A stretch of 64,000 nucleotides of DNA from Waddliaceae bacterium (GCA_002709385.1 PAQS01000016.1:61621-125620); one strand, 5' to 3'; counted from the first letter of the stretch, positions 53,565 to 63,962 are shown. The notes: generated from the sequence alone by a model not told the origin. Numbers and translations are program-made.

Positions 53565-54602
53565 ATGAAGAAAATGAATAAGCTTTTAAATAAGTTATTG
53601 AGACGTGAAGAGTTGAATCATTCTGAGCTTAAATTTGCAGTGGAACACTTGCTTTCAGGTGAAGAACTTGTTCAAAGCAGTGCTTTTTTGGCTTTATTTA
53701 AGGCAAAAGGTGAGACAGCTAGAGAACTTGCTTCTTTTGTCAGTATTTTACGAGAGCGAATGTCATCTATCGAACGGAGACCCGGATTATTGGATATTGT
53801 TGGTACAGGTGGAGATGGCTTAAGTACGATCAATATTTCCACTGCTTCTGCTTTATTGGCTGCTGCTTGTGGAGCGAAAGTGGCTAAGCACGGCAATCGA
53901 TCTGTATCGAGTTCTTGTGGATCGGCAGATGTTTTAGAAGCCATGGGGGTTCCCATTGATCTGAAGAGTGAAGAAGCTCTGGATTGTCTCGAAGAGTATG
54001 GTTTTACCTTTCTCTACGCTCCAAACTACCACCCTTGTTTCAAAACCTTGCGTCCTTTGCGCAAATCCATGGGGATACGTACCTGTTTACATTTATTAGG
54101 GCCTCTATTGAATCCTATTGGAGCAGAGTACTTAGTCCTAGGTGTAGCTGATAAGCACCAAGTCCGCAAGCTTGCATTAAGTTTAACTTACCAAAACGTA
54201 AAGCGTGCCTATGTTTTCCATAGTTGTACCAGTGATGAACTTAGTCCCATGGGCATTGCGGAAGGCTATTTATTAGAAAATGGGAGCATAAAACCATTCG
54301 TTTTAGATCCACAAAAGCTTGGTTTTTCACCTTGTACTCTTGAAGAGCTTCGTGGCGCTGATCCAGAAAATAATGCACGCATTTTAGAAAAAGTTCTTCA
54401 AGGGGAAAAAGGTCCAAAAGCCGATGCCATTATTTTAAACGCGGGGGTAGGACTTTACCTAGCAGAACACTGCATTTCGATTGAAGAAGGGATTGCACTT
54501 GCTCGGCAAAAACATGAAGAAGGTGCTGCATTCGATTTACTACAGAAGCTCGCTTTATATGGCAAAGAAGAGAAACATAAGGAGACAAGACATGTCGCTT
54601 AA
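53565..54602 (+). CDS. trpD: anthranilate phosphoribosyltransferase
   Basis: This 345-aa enzyme joins anthranilate to PRPP. The PRPP loop is DIVGTGGDGLSTINISTAS, followed by KHGNRSVSSSCGSADVLEAMG and the catalytic-side LLGPLLNPIGAEYLVLGV. No TrpG domain is fused to it. A second ATG three codons in is an equally good start. It is first in trpDCFBA. The trpC start overlaps its end by 11 bases. Because trpE and trpG are not adjacent, its anthranilate may come from elsewhere, as in chlamydiae that use host kynurenine. Confidence 0.97.
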   Translation: MKKMNKLLNKLLRREELNHSELKFAVEHLLSGEELVQSSAFLALFKAKGETARELASFVSILRERMSSIERRPGLLDIVGTGGDGLSTINISTASALLAAACGAKVAKHGNRSVSSSCGSADVLEAMGVPIDLKSEEALDCLEEYGFTFLYAPNYHPCFKTLRPLRKSMGIRTCLHLLGPLLNPIGAEYLVLGVADKHQVRKLALSLTYQNVKRAYVFHSCTSDELSPMGIAEGYLLENGSIKPFVLDPQKLGFSPCTLEELRGADPENNARILEKVLQGEKGPKADAIILNAGVGLYLAEHCISIEEGIALARQKHEEGAAFDLLQKLALYGKEEKHKETRHVA

Positions 54603-55344
54603 ATTTCTCGATAAAATCATTGCCGTGAAAGAAAGAGAAATCACGCAGCTCAAAACAAAGCGCCCTTCTCTAGCTCGATCTCTAAGAGAAGAAGGCTTGT
54701 CGCTTATTGCAGAAATCAAACGCTCCTCTCCATCAGAAGGTACACTTGCTGCTATTCAAAACCCTTTAAAGCTATTGCGCTCTTATGAAGAAGGTGGCGC
54801 TGCTGCCATTTCTGTACTTACTGAAAAGCAATATTTTAATGGAAGCTTAGAGGATTTGCGATTGATCGCTCAAAACACTCAGCTTCCCGTATTGCGGAAA
54901 GATTTTCTTCTTTCCCCTCTGCAAATCGTAGAATCGGCAGAAGCAGGAGCATCTGCGGTTTTATTGATTGTAAAACTGCTTGGTGAACGCACAGGAAAAA
55001 TGTTGGAGTATACTTATGCAATGGGATTAGAAGCTCTTGTAGAAGTGCAGAACCTTCCTGAGTTAAACATCGCTATTCAAGCAGGAGCAAAAGTAGTTGT
55101 GGTGAATAACCGCAATCTAGATAGCTTAGAAGTTGATTTAAATACTTCTGCTATTTTGCGCTCAGAAATTCCTGAAGATTGTATCTGTGTTTCTGCATCG
55201 GGAATTTTTAACGAGTACGATGCTCAACGGATGCAGGATCTTGCTTATGACGGTATTTTAGTAGGACAAGGACTGGTCCAGTCTCAGGACCCTAAAAAGC
55301 AAATTTCTGTTCTTCGTAAAGGGGTAGAAAAATCATGTGCTTGA
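54592..55344 (+). CDS. trpC: indole-3-glycerol-phosphate synthase
   Basis: The true start is the ATG at 54592 (AAGGAGAC at 8 bases), giving 250 aa. Longer frames upstream belong to trpD DNA. The TIM-barrel signatures are AEIKRSSPSEGTL, VLRKDFLLSPLQI, AVLLIVKLL, VVVNNRNLDSLEVDL and CVSASGIF. It closes the indole ring of CdRP to give IGP. It is monofunctional, with trpF as a separate gene that overlaps it by 10 bases. Confidence 0.97.
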   Translation: MSLKFLDKIIAVKEREITQLKTKRPSLARSLREEGLSLIAEIKRSSPSEGTLAAIQNPLKLLRSYEEGGAAAISVLTEKQYFNGSLEDLRLIAQNTQLPVLRKDFLLSPLQIVESAEAGASAVLLIVKLLGERTGKMLEYTYAMGLEALVEVQNLPELNIAIQAGAKVVVVNNRNLDSLEVDLNTSAILRSEIPEDCICVSASGIFNEYDAQRMQDLAYDGILVGQGLVQSQDPKKQISVLRKGVEKSCA

Positions 55345-55937
55345 TCAAGATTTGCGGTTGTACTTGTCCTCTTAACGCCCAGTCTTGTGCTGCTTTAGGA
55401 GCGGATTTTATTGGAGTGCTCTGTTCTTCTAAATCTCCCCGTTTCGTATCACAAGAAAGAGCTGCGGAAATTACGCAAGCAGTACGTAAAGAAAACAAAG
55501 AAGTCGTTCTTGTTTTTGTTGATGAAGAACAAGAATTTATTTTGGGGTATTTGGAGACTAGTGGAGCGAAAGCTGTTCAATTGCATGGGGAAAACGGACT
55601 CAGACAAGCGCCATTTCTTCCAAGTGATGTCATGCAAATCCACATTCATGATTTAAAACCATCGCTTCTTATGAGCCAAGTTGAAGCTTTTGCTGATTGC
55701 TTTCTTCTTGATCGGAGTCCAGGGAAAGGTCCCACTTGTGAATGGAAAGACCTAGAGCTTCCCCAAAATAAGCAAATCATGCTTGCCGGAGGCTTAAACA
55801 AAAAAAATATCAGAGAGTTTGTAAGGCAGAAACAAGCTTATGCAATCGATCTCTGTTCAGGACTAGAAGGCCCTACGAAAGGGATCAAAGATTTAGAACT
55901 TGTTCGTGAATTTATAGATATTGTGAGAGCCGGATAA
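55335..55937 (+). CDS. trpF: phosphoribosylanthranilate isomerase
   Basis: This 200-aa enzyme is an Amadori isomerase that turns PRA into CdRP. It begins with [14 protein letters not shown] (KICG motif with the catalytic Cys) and has [28 protein letters not shown], the catalytic Asp in [24 protein letters not shown] and [15 protein letters not shown]. It overlaps trpC by 10 bases and trpB by 1 base, so translation is coupled. Confidence 0.97.
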   Translation: MCLIKICGCTCPLNAQSCAALGADFIGVLCSSKSPRFVSQERAAEITQAVRKENKEVVLVFVDEEQEFILGYLETSGAKAVQLHGENGLRQAPFLPSDVMQIHIHDLKPSLLMSQVEAFADCFLLDRSPGKGPTCEWKDLELPQNKQIMLAGGLNKKNIREFVRQKQAYAIDLCSGLEGPTKGIKDLELVREFIDIVRAG

Positions 55938-57139
55938 TGGCAATACAGGCAGTGAAAAAAGGACATTTCGGAGCATATGGCGGTAGCTATGTATCAGAGC
56001 TTTTAATTCAGCCATTGCAAGAGCTAGAAGAAGCACGGCAAAATATTTTAGCGTCGGACTCTTTTCAAAAAGAACTCGGAGAAATTCTGAGAAACTATGC
56101 AGGACGAGCAACTCCTCTTACAGAAGCAAAGCGACTTTCCGCTTATCTTGAAGGACCAAGAATTTTTCTGAAAAGAGAAGACCTTCTACATACAGGCGCT
56201 CATAAGCTGAATAATGCAATTGGGCAGTGTCTCCTTGCAAAGAAAATGGGAAAAACACGGATTATTGCAGAAACTGGTGCCGGACAACACGGGGTTGCCT
56301 GCGCCACAGCTTGCGCTTATTTAGGGCTTGAATGTGTCGTATACATGGGAAGCGTTGATGCCCTGCGTCAAGAACCCAATGTCAAACGCATGCAATTGCT
56401 AGGGGCTGAAGTACGGTCTGTTGACAATGGATCTTGTACCTTAAAAGATGCTGTGAATGAAGCGCTCCGCGATTGGGCCGCTAGTTTTGAGGATACACAT
56501 TATTGTATTGGCTCTGCGCTAGGTCCTCATCCCTTCCCTACAATTGTAAAAGAATTTCAATCTGTAATTGGAAACGAGTTGCGAGAGCAATGCCTCGAAC
56601 GCTTTGATCGCTTGCCTGATTGTATTGTAGCCTGCATAGGTGGTGGTTCTAATGCTATTGGCTGTTTTGCTCCTTTTGTAGAAGAAAAAGAAGTAGAACT
56701 TATTGGAGTAGAAGCTGGTGGAAAGGGAAAAGAACTCGGAGAACATGCTGCTCGTTTTCAAGGAGGGTGTCCTGGAGTTCTACATGGAGCTTATAGTTAC
56801 CTTCTACAAGATAAAAATGGACAAGTTCAAGAGACCCATTCAGTTTCAGCTGGTTTAGATTATCCTTCTGTGGGACCAGAACACGCCTACTTACATGATT
56901 CTGGTCGAGCTCAATACCGATCAGTAAACGATCAAGAAGCTGTAGAAGCCATGCAAATACTCTCGAAACTTGAAGGAATCATTCCCGCCTTAGAGAGTAG
57001 CCATGCTCTTGCCTATGTACTAAGAGAGTACCGTAATTGCGCACAGGATAAAATTCTTGTGATTAATTTATCTGGACGAGGAGACAAAGACCTTCCTCAG
57101 TTGTTTGATCATCTATTGAAAGGAGACAAAGGTGTCTAA
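55937..57139 (+). CDS. trpB: tryptophan synthase beta chain
   Basis: This 400-aa PLP enzyme joins indole and serine. The N-terminal [12 protein letters not shown], the PLP lysine in [18 protein letters not shown], the catalytic Glu in [11 protein letters not shown], the glycine phosphate loop [13 protein letters not shown] and the C-terminal NLSGRGDKD are all present, as is the [13 protein letters not shown] loop. These are type-1 TrpB features, so it should channel indole from TrpA. It overlaps trpF by 1 base and trpA by 8. Confidence 0.98.
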   Translation: MAIQAVKKGHFGAYGGSYVSELLIQPLQELEEARQNILASDSFQKELGEILRNYAGRATPLTEAKRLSAYLEGPRIFLKREDLLHTGAHKLNNAIGQCLLAKKMGKTRIIAETGAGQHGVACATACAYLGLECVVYMGSVDALRQEPNVKRMQLLGAEVRSVDNGSCTLKDAVNEALRDWAASFEDTHYCIGSALGPHPFPTIVKEFQSVIGNELREQCLERFDRLPDCIVACIGGGSNAIGCFAPFVEEKEVELIGVEAGGKGKELGEHAARFQGGCPGVLHGAYSYLLQDKNGQVQETHSVSAGLDYPSVGPEHAYLHDSGRAQYRSVNDQEAVEAMQILSKLEGIIPALESSHALAYVLREYRNCAQDKILVINLSGRGDKDLPQLFDHLLKGDKGV

Positions 57140-57911
57140 ACTGCGCAACACTTTGGAAAAAGGCTCCAATTTCATCGCCTACCTCACCGCAGGAGATCCA
57201 TCTATTGACTATACTGTAGAGGCCATATTAGCTCTGGAGTCTGCAGGAGTGAGCATCATTGAACTTGGCATTCCATTTAGTGATCCTGTAGCAGATGGTC
57301 CAGTCATTCAACGAGCCATGCAACGTTCTCTTGATCGTGGTTTTGTAATGGCTGATATTCTTACCATTCTTCAAAGAGTGCGAGAAAAATCGGCCATACC
57401 GATTATCTTGTTTACATATTGTAACCCTATTCTACAGGCAGGTGAAGAGTTTCTCATTCAAGCCAAACAATGTGGCTGTGACGCATTATTGATTGTAGAT
57501 GCTCCACTCGAAGAACTTGAACCCTTTGAGCAAATAACGGATGCTATTGATTTAGAATTAGTCTTACTCGCAACTCCTTCAAGCTCCAAAGAGCGTCTTG
57601 AGTTTTTAAGTAGTCGTGCGAAATCTTGTATTTATTACGTATCGCGAAAAGGGGTCACAGGAGAAAAGTCGTCTCTTCCTGCTGATTTTGCAAAAAACGT
57701 CGAGAAGATTCGTCAGATATGCTCTGTACCTATCATGAGTGGTTTTGGCATCTCAGAAAAAAACATGGCTCACGAAGTTTTAGAACTTGCTGACGGTTTT
57801 GTTGTAGGCTCTGCCATTGTATCTGCTATAGAAAAAGGCAGTACAACAACAGAGCTTGCCTCATTGGCAAAAAGCATCAATCCTCTACATCATCTAGTGG
57901 AGGAACTGTGA
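57132..57911 (+). CDS. trpA: tryptophan synthase alpha chain
   Basis: This 259-aa protein starts with GTG (AAGGAGACAAAG before it), inside the end of trpB. Catalytic Glu is in [22 protein letters not shown] and the catalytic Asp in [27 protein letters not shown] and SGFGISEKN hold the phosphate. It cleaves IGP to indole for TrpB. It is last in the operon. Its 3' end overlaps the convergent PP2C gene by 35 bases, so no terminator can sit between them. Confidence 0.97.
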   Translation: MSKLRNTLEKGSNFIAYLTAGDPSIDYTVEAILALESAGVSIIELGIPFSDPVADGPVIQRAMQRSLDRGFVMADILTILQRVREKSAIPIILFTYCNPILQAGEEFLIQAKQCGCDALLIVDAPLEELEPFEQITDAIDLELVLLATPSSSKERLEFLSSRAKSCIYYVSRKGVTGEKSSLPADFAKNVEKIRQICSVPIMSGFGISEKNMAHEVLELADGFVVGSAIVSAIEKGSTTTELASLAKSINPLHHLVEEL

Positions 57912-60636
57912 ATTCAACGATGATTAAGGTTCTATCATCACCTTCTTTAAGTAAATTCGCCAGTGGAGTTTCTTTGCCAAAATTCATGTTGTTTAATTTT
58001 TGATTTATCTCTACGTTCACTTCCTCTGCTGATTTTCCTTGAGATAAGCCCTCATCGATAAATTTGGAAAGAGTTTCTGCACTAAGTATATCCGATATAC
58101 CATCAGAAAAAACAGCCATACGATACTTTTTTCCTGGTTCTAAGCGTCTTGAGGATACTTCTGGAGTAAAAATTGTTTTAAATTGAGCATCACCCAAAGA
58201 TCTTGAAGAAGGAATCCCTCCCTCCTCTCCTGCTAACCCTTTTAATACAGGCCTTGCACGCCATTCTTGTTTATTTTGACTATAACAAAAAGTTTGTCCT
58301 TCCATGGCAGCAGCTCTAGATTGAGATAAATCATCATGAGAACTATCTCTACTAAGAAACTCGACAGAAGATGCGTCCCCAGTTTCCCATATACACGCCC
58401 TTGAATCTCCCAAATTAGCACAAAATATTTCTCCTTTAAAAAGCACAGGACAACAGACATCTGCACCACTTGATTCACTTTTAAGCTCTGATCCTAAATC
58501 ATAAAAAGCCTTTTTTATAGCCCCACGAATAGCTTCCGTTCTTTGACTAGGATTTTGAATACTGGACAAAGAGTTTTCTAACTTCTCAATAATCTTCTTT
58601 GGAAGCTTTTCTTGAACTTTATGTGCTACATCTTTTCCATGATGACCATCAATAACAGCTGGAATCAAAAAGGGCACTTCTTTATCATCCACATTCAATT
58701 TATGTTCATATATGATCATACGGTCTTCGCACCCTATACCACGATGTTGAAAACCTTGACGTATAGATCCATTTATGTGAGAAACTCCTAAATTTTCAGA
58801 TTGTGTTGAATAAGAAAGTAGGCTGGTTTTTTCTGCAGGCGTAGTTGCACTTCCATAAGTAAATCGTCTAGGCTCTTGTTGGAGCAACTCTTCTTGAGAA
58901 CCTTTAAACTCTTCTACTTCAATAGCACAACTCTTGTGCCGCTCTTCATTTGGTTTAGAACTAGCATTATTAAACAGTGATTCGTAACTATCTTTTTCTG
59001 TCCCGTTAATTTTCTTACTTTTTCCTGGTTTATTTGCTTCTGTCTGAATTTCTAAATCTAGGGCTTTTCCTTCTTCCTCAGTTAAATCACTATCTAACTC
59101 CAAAGACTCACGTAATTTCGTTATTTGATTACCAGAAACTAAAGTCACAAGCCTCTTAGGCGTATTATTAAATGAAGAATCTACTTTCTCTTTTCCTGCA
59201 GAAAGAACCTGTAAATTTTTATATAATTTTTTATTCTGTTCTCTACTTTGTGCTGAATGATTGTTTACTAAAGAACTTACATTTATTCCAAAAGAATCTC
59301 CTGCAGAAGTATCATCTTTATGTAAATCTTTTCGAAGAGAGCCTGAAATCAAGGTATATAGAGATTCAGCTTTTGCTTCATCTATTGTACCAGTCAAAGA
59401 AAATAATGATATTTCTATTTCTATATCGTTTATTTTCTCTAGAAGAGAATTATATCTGTTTTTTATTTTACTTTCTTGTTTTTTTTCAAGATCTATAATA
59501 ACTTTATTATCCTCTGTAACTTCTTTTTGTATCTCTCTTTGATTTTTTTCAAAATCTGTAATTGCCTTTCTTAGTTGGCTAGAGAACTCTCTGCCTATTT
59601 CTTGTTTTTTTTCAACTATTTTATTAAACTCTGATAGAAAATCTTTCCCTTGTTCACTGTCGATATAATTTTTAAAGTCATTCAAATCTTGAGACGTAAC
59701 TTTGTCTAAATCCAAGCTAAATCCTGGCGAAAGCATTGCTGCCATAATTCTATCCTGCGCCAATTTAGGATTGGTATTCGACAAAATATCTTGTAAATTC
59801 CGATTACCTACAACATTTTCAATTCTTTTCTTTATTATTTGATTAGCTAAATCTACAGAACTACTAAAACCTCTACGTTCTCGATTCGGGGAGAATTTAT
59901 TTTTAAATTGAGAAACGACTTTGGAAACTTGTCCACGTAATCCACTTTGATGATAGTTTGAGCGTAATTGTAGATTATTATAAATTGTCAGTAATTCATC
60001 AAAATCTTCAGTTTTTTCTACTCGATCAACTAAATCCTTAATAGAACCACCTGCTTCAGTTAAATTTCGAAAAGCTTTTCCATGAATAATCGCCCCAGAT
60101 ACTTCTCCATCTTCTAGGTTTTCTGGCTTAATGCCTTTTTTAGATAAGAACTTAGAAAAATTTTCTTTTTGATAAGCCTGAATAAAGTTGTAAGCTGCTT
60201 TTTTGAGTGCTTTATCTTCATCACTTTTTACATTACCAGCTTTAGTAGGGGCTTTTTTAAGACTCTTAGAGTCTCTAGCACGTTCTTTTCCCCAATTTTC
60301 GGCTATACGAGCTAGGTTAGGAGACTCTTTATTAGAATCCCATCTTAAATAATTTTGCCGGTTCGTCTTGGTTAGAAATACTGTTTTTGTCTTTCCATCT
60401 TTCGTATATTGGACCTTAATGATCTGCAATAAACTAACATCCCTTTTTTTCCCCCCATCTCCAAGTTCTTCTTTCCCTCCTATATAGACGGTACCTATCA
60501 ACTCAGTGCTTTTTATTTTCTCTGCCCCATCAAGAACACTCCAGTCAGATTTCCAATTACCTTCCTCTATGTTATGCCCCTCTTGCATTGGAATATGTTC
60601 ATTATTGTTTAATGGATTTACAGAGTCTGAACACAT
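57877..60636 (-). CDS. large PP2C-type serine/threonine phosphatase
   Basis: This 919-aa protein has no signal peptide or membrane span. Residues about 1-600 are charged and mostly helical, with coiled-coil stretches (around KIVEKKQEIGREFSSQLRK and DKVIIDLEKKQ-like heptads). The last 300 form a PP2C domain: RGIGCEDRM, the metal motif PAVIDGHHGKDVAHK (about 658), FCANLGDSRACIWE, RSLGDAQFK, AVFSDGISDIL and the final [10 protein letters not shown]. Chlamydiae carry PP2C enzymes that oppose host-like kinases. The very long front part is unlike them. Effector function is possible but unproven. Confidence 0.88.
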   Translation of the reverse strand: MCSDSVNPLNNNEHIPMQEGHNIEEGNWKSDWSVLDGAEKIKSTELIGTVYIGGKEELGDGGKKRDVSLLQIIKVQYTKDGKTKTVFLTKTNRQNYLRWDSNKESPNLARIAENWGKERARDSKSLKKAPTKAGNVKSDEDKALKKAAYNFIQAYQKENFSKFLSKKGIKPENLEDGEVSGAIIHGKAFRNLTEAGGSIKDLVDRVEKTEDFDELLTIYNNLQLRSNYHQSGLRGQVSKVVSQFKNKFSPNRERRGFSSSVDLANQIIKKRIENVVGNRNLQDILSNTNPKLAQDRIMAAMLSPGFSLDLDKVTSQDLNDFKNYIDSEQGKDFLSEFNKIVEKKQEIGREFSSQLRKAITDFEKNQREIQKEVTEDNKVIIDLEKKQESKIKNRYNSLLEKINDIEIEISLFSLTGTIDEAKAESLYTLISGSLRKDLHKDDTSAGDSFGINVSSLVNNHSAQSREQNKKLYKNLQVLSAGKEKVDSSFNNTPKRLVTLVSGNQITKLRESLELDSDLTEEEGKALDLEIQTEANKPGKSKKINGTEKDSYESLFNNASSKPNEERHKSCAIEVEEFKGSQEELLQQEPRRFTYGSATTPAEKTSLLSYSTQSENLGVSHINGSIRQGFQHRGIGCEDRMIIYEHKLNVDDKEVPFLIPAVIDGHHGKDVAHKVQEKLPKKIIEKLENSLSSIQNPSQRTEAIRGAIKKAFYDLGSELKSESSGADVCCPVLFKGEIFCANLGDSRACIWETGDASSVEFLSRDSSHDDLSQSRAAAMEGQTFCYSQNKQEWRARPVLKGLAGEEGGIPSSRSLGDAQFKTIFTPEVSSRRLEPGKKYRMAVFSDGISDILSAETLSKFIDEGLSQGKSAEEVNVEINQKLNNMNFGKETPLANLLKEGDDRTLIIVEFTVPPLDDVED

Positions 60637-60696
60637 AAAAATCCTTTTTATTTATTTTTTAATTTCACTTTTAAATATTTTATTACTTAAAGAAAA

Positions 60697-60740
60697 AAAA
60701 GACACTTTTTTTTAAAAACAAAAAAAAGCACATGTCTTTT
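60697..60740 (-). terminator. long imperfect hairpin upstream of the PP2C gene
   Basis: AAAAGACA/TGTCTTTT and TTTTTTTT/AAAAAAAA form two stacked 8-bp helices with a small internal bulge. It lies 22 bases after the stop of the next minus-strand gene to the right and 61 bases before the PP2C start, so it probably separates them. Confidence 0.5.
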
Positions 60741-60761
60741 ATAAAAACTTTATAGTTTTAT

Positions 60762-61472
60762 TTACTCACCAGGAAATGGCTGAATAGAAGGTAAAAAATC
60801 TTCGATATCTAATAAAGTATCTGAATTCTTTTTCTTTGAATAAGCAGGCTTGTCTACTATAGGAAACTCTTCTAGCTCAATAGAATTTACTTCTTCTTCA
60901 GAATCAAGAATTTCTATTTCTTCACTTGTTTCTTCAGGTAATTCCTCAAGAATCTCTTTTGGATTCTCTTTTATAGGCTCTACAGTAGTTTTTATTTGGG
61001 ATTTAGCTTCTTTTTTTGGGGTATCAACAGGAACTGCTGCGGGTTTTGCTTTTACCTCTTTCTTCTTAAGAGGTTCTTTAATTTTTACTTTTTTTTGATC
61101 TTGCATGATCATTTGTCGGCGCTGTTCTAAAAGAAGCTCCAACTCATCACCAAGCTTTACTGCCTTTTCACGATATCCTCGAGAAAGATCCATTTCATAG
61201 CGAGAGCGGAGAATATCAAAGCGTTGTAAACGCCAAGCCTCTCTTTCATGGAAACGAGCTTGGCCTAAAAACTTACGACGACTTTGATCTTTGGCTTGAA
61301 TGTCTTTATCTAAGTCTTTGATTTGATTGCGTGTTTCTAAATCTAAATCTTCCGGCAAAGGGTTTTCTTTATCTAAAACTCCAGCTACCGTAGCGTTTGC
61401 ATGCAATTCAAAATAGATTCCTGAAGCAAATACAAAGAAGAAAAATAAGAATATAGAAAAACGAGTAGACAT
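60762..61472 (-). CDS. exported coiled-coil protein with acidic and Lys/Pro-rich tail
   Basis: I start it at 61472 (236 aa), giving the signal peptide STRFSIFLFFFFVFASGIYF, cut near residue 25. Residues about 35-115 are a charged helix (QIKDLDKDIQAKDQSRRKFL) likely to form a coiled coil. Residues 120-165 are Lys/Pro/Ala-rich (KEVKAKPAAVPVDTPKKEA). The rest is very acidic, with EELPEETSEEIEILDSEEE. No family is recognised. Layout resembles periplasm-spanning or cell-wall-interacting linkers. It is transcribed toward the PP2C gene. Confidence 0.68.
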   Translation of the reverse strand: MSTRFSIFLFFFFVFASGIYFELHANATVAGVLDKENPLPEDLDLETRNQIKDLDKDIQAKDQSRRKFLGQARFHEREAWRLQRFDILRSRYEMDLSRGYREKAVKLGDELELLLEQRRQMIMQDQKKVKIKEPLKKKEVKAKPAAVPVDTPKKEAKSQIKTTVEPIKENPKEILEELPEETSEEIEILDSEEEVNSIELEEFPIVDKPAYSKKKNSDTLLDIEDFLPSIQPFPGE

Positions 61473-61549
61473 GAAGAGATTATTCCTTATCACATAGCTC
61501 TACTTCACCTATACCACAGTATTTATTGGGAACAAAGAAACAAAATCAA

Positions 61550-62671
61550 TTATTTTATGACGGAAATAAAAGGAGCAAGCTTTTTCAATAGAAGATCTAA
61601 CAAGCAATGCTTTGGTTTTTTCATAGACTCTTGAAAACTAAAAAGGTCTCTTACGGCAAGTACTTCTTGAAAACACGGGTTATTTTCCCCTTTTTTTTGT
61701 CCTACTACAGCTATACAAGGGACTCCTAGTTCTTGGGCTAATTGCGCAGCTGCCACAGTTCCCTTACCATAGTTACTTTGCTTATCTATTTGGCCTTCTC
61801 CAACAATTAACAAATCACTATTTTTCAAATACTTGCGAAATTCAAGTTCTTCTAAAAAGTATTGAGCACCTGCTATGCATTTGCTTCCTGGCAAAATGCT
61901 TAAGCCTGCTGCTAAGCCTCCTGCGGCTCCTCCCATGGGAAATGTATCGATTTTTTTTCCTAAGTCTCGAGCAACAATTTCAGCAAAAATTTCTAGGCCT
62001 TCTTCTATTTTCTTAAGGTCATCATTCTTTGATGCTTTCTGTTCTCCATATATTCTTGTTGCTCCTTCATTTCCTATAAGAGGATTTTGCACATCGCAGA
62101 GTATTGTAATTTCTATATCTTCTTTCTCTATCATTACTGGAGGCTTTATCTCTTTTAGATGTAAGAGCTCAATAGGTCCTGGACCTAGAGGTTTTCCTTG
62201 GAAATCAAGAAGTTGATAAGAAAGAGCTTGTAATGCTCCTGCTCCCCCATCATTTGTAGCGCTTCCCCCGAGTCCAATAGATAAACGAGTTAGCCCTTCT
62301 TCAATCCTGTCTTTAATCCACTTACCTACACCATACGAGGTTCCGCTACTCAGATTTTTTTGTTCTTCGTTAAGCTGAGCCAAGCCTATAATAGACGCCG
62401 ATTCGAGAAAGGCCTTTTTCTCTTCTGTATTTTCCGCCCAATTGATATTTCTATGTTCTAAAAAAGGGTTAATTCCTTCTCCTGTTCGCAGCCAATATTT
62501 TTTTTGTGTTCTTAACAATACCTGTAAGCTTCCATCGCCTCCATCTGCTATTGGAAGTTCTAAGCATTGTAAATTAGGATTAAGAGTATGTACTGCTGCA
62601 GTGATCATTTCTGCTACTTCAATAGCAGAAAGAGTACCTTTGAAACTTTGAGGAGCGATAAGGATATTCAT
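61550..62671 (-). CDS. glycerate 2-kinase (GlxK/GarK family)
   Basis: This 373-aa enzyme begins MNILIAPQSFKGTLSAIE. It has the signature IGLGGSATNDGGAGALQALSY, with MGGAAGGLAAGL and VGEGQIDKQSNYGKG further on. These are the typical marks of PF02595. It phosphorylates D-glycerate with ATP, feeding the product into lower glycolysis. I use the ATG at 62671, since the preceding GTG has no better site. Neighbours are not metabolic partners. Confidence 0.95.
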   Translation of the reverse strand: MNILIAPQSFKGTLSAIEVAEMITAAVHTLNPNLQCLELPIADGGDGSLQVLLRTQKKYWLRTGEGINPFLEHRNINWAENTEEKKAFLESASIIGLAQLNEEQKNLSSGTSYGVGKWIKDRIEEGLTRLSIGLGGSATNDGGAGALQALSYQLLDFQGKPLGPGPIELLHLKEIKPPVMIEKEDIEITILCDVQNPLIGNEGATRIYGEQKASKNDDLKKIEEGLEIFAEIVARDLGKKIDTFPMGGAAGGLAAGLSILPGSKCIAGAQYFLEELEFRKYLKNSDLLIVGEGQIDKQSNYGKGTVAAAQLAQELGVPCIAVVGQKKGENNPCFQEVLAVRDLFSFQESMKKPKHCLLDLLLKKLAPFISVIK

Positions 62672-62741
62672 CACACACCTGTAGCCATATAGAAGAAAAT
62701 CGACTATACTATAAAATAAATAGTCGAGTTTTATTTATCAT

Positions 62742-63869
62742 ATGAATACACCTGTTCTCCACTTTTTATTTCTTTTTTTGTTTGCTGCGAATCTTTTGAG
62801 CTCTCAAGATTTTTTTGAAAGTCGTGACCTAAGAAACCGATATAATGTTTCCTCTGATGAGGATAATGTAAGTGATGGTTCTCTAGAACATGGGGAAGAT
62901 TTTCTTCGTAGAAATTTGCGTAAGGCAAAAAAAGGTGATTTCATTGTCACCAGTCAGAGAAAGAACATTACCCTGATTCATATTCATAGTAAAAGTGAAA
63001 AAACAGTGGTTTTCGAGGAAATTTCTATTCCTTCGCACTTGGCACCTCGAAATGATGTGAATTGGGCAGCTTGGGTTCAAGAAGGCGCTCCTAGCCATAG
63101 CTCTTGGATTATGTATGAGGTGAGCCTTACAAGTGGTCGAATTCTAGAGTTTTTCTCGTTTACACAGAATGGCTGGAAGGATATTCCTTCGGAAGACAAT
63201 TTTATTTCTGTTTTATTGAACATGAAGTTCAATAAGATTCCTATGGATAAGCGTAAGAAAATTGGTCCTCGTAGTGGAGGAAGCTATAAAGACGCGCGGA
63301 AACCATGGAATCCACCTATGCGCGTCAATGGAGAGTTTATTAAGGGTGTTCCCTTTGATGCGTGGCGTACGACTTGGCCAAAAGATGGAACAGACCTAGC
63401 TGGTAGAGATGTAACAATCTACATTCCACAAGACAGCGATCGTTACCCTTCTTATTTTCCTTATTGGTTAGAAATTAGTCACGCTGTGGGTTCTGTAAAA
63501 GTTCGAATTATTGATTCAGGAACAGGCTTGGAGTCACCTAAGTTTGATCTACCTAGACGCCCACCTTCTTTTGTGCATAACGGAATATTTGAAGATCATA
63601 CCTTGCATATAGAGATCAATACTCATCCTTATTATGAGGAGTACCGTCTTCTTGCTAGTGAAGTGAGTGATTACATGCTACAGACTGTTGAGCTGGAACA
63701 TAAAACGATTTCGTTGGCAGATGGACACAGAGCACGAATTGAAGTTTCTGAGAAGGAATTGATTGAAAACCTTAAGGCAAACACTCCTTATCGTTTCATT
63801 TTGATCCCTGTAGGCCATCCAAAACAACATATCGAAACTAAGTCTCCTATCACATGGATTCCTCATTAA
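62742..63869 (+). CDS. exported protein of unknown function
   Basis: This 375-aa protein has a signal peptide (VLHFLFLFLFAANLLSS) and no later membrane span. The mature part is mixed, with basic GPRSGGSYKDARKPWNPPM and the conserved-looking VPFDAWRTTWPKDGTDLAGR and YFPYWLEISHAVGSVKVRI segments. These suggest a globular beta-rich periplasmic or surface domain. It resembles conserved chlamydial hypothetical proteins by layout, but I cannot name the family. It is divergent from the glycerate kinase gene with only 70 bases between. Confidence 0.72.
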   Translation: MNTPVLHFLFLFLFAANLLSSQDFFESRDLRNRYNVSSDEDNVSDGSLEHGEDFLRRNLRKAKKGDFIVTSQRKNITLIHIHSKSEKTVVFEEISIPSHLAPRNDVNWAAWVQEGAPSHSSWIMYEVSLTSGRILEFFSFTQNGWKDIPSEDNFISVLLNMKFNKIPMDKRKKIGPRSGGSYKDARKPWNPPMRVNGEFIKGVPFDAWRTTWPKDGTDLAGRDVTIYIPQDSDRYPSYFPYWLEISHAVGSVKVRIIDSGTGLESPKFDLPRRPPSFVHNGIFEDHTLHIEINTHPYYEEYRLLASEVSDYMLQTVELEHKTISLADGHRARIEVSEKELIENLKANTPYRFILIPVGHPKQHIETKSPITWIPH

Positions 63870-63962
63870 AAGTCATACTACTACCGGCGCGAGCATTTAA
63901 TCTATAGACTACCCCGGGATGAATCCCTTGTCATTACCCAAATTTTTTAAGTATTGATAGGC

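Noticed and set aside
54481..54591. N-terminal extension of trpC
   Set aside because: The extension is trpD DNA in another frame. The ATG at 54592 with AAGGAGAC gives the canonical TrpC start.
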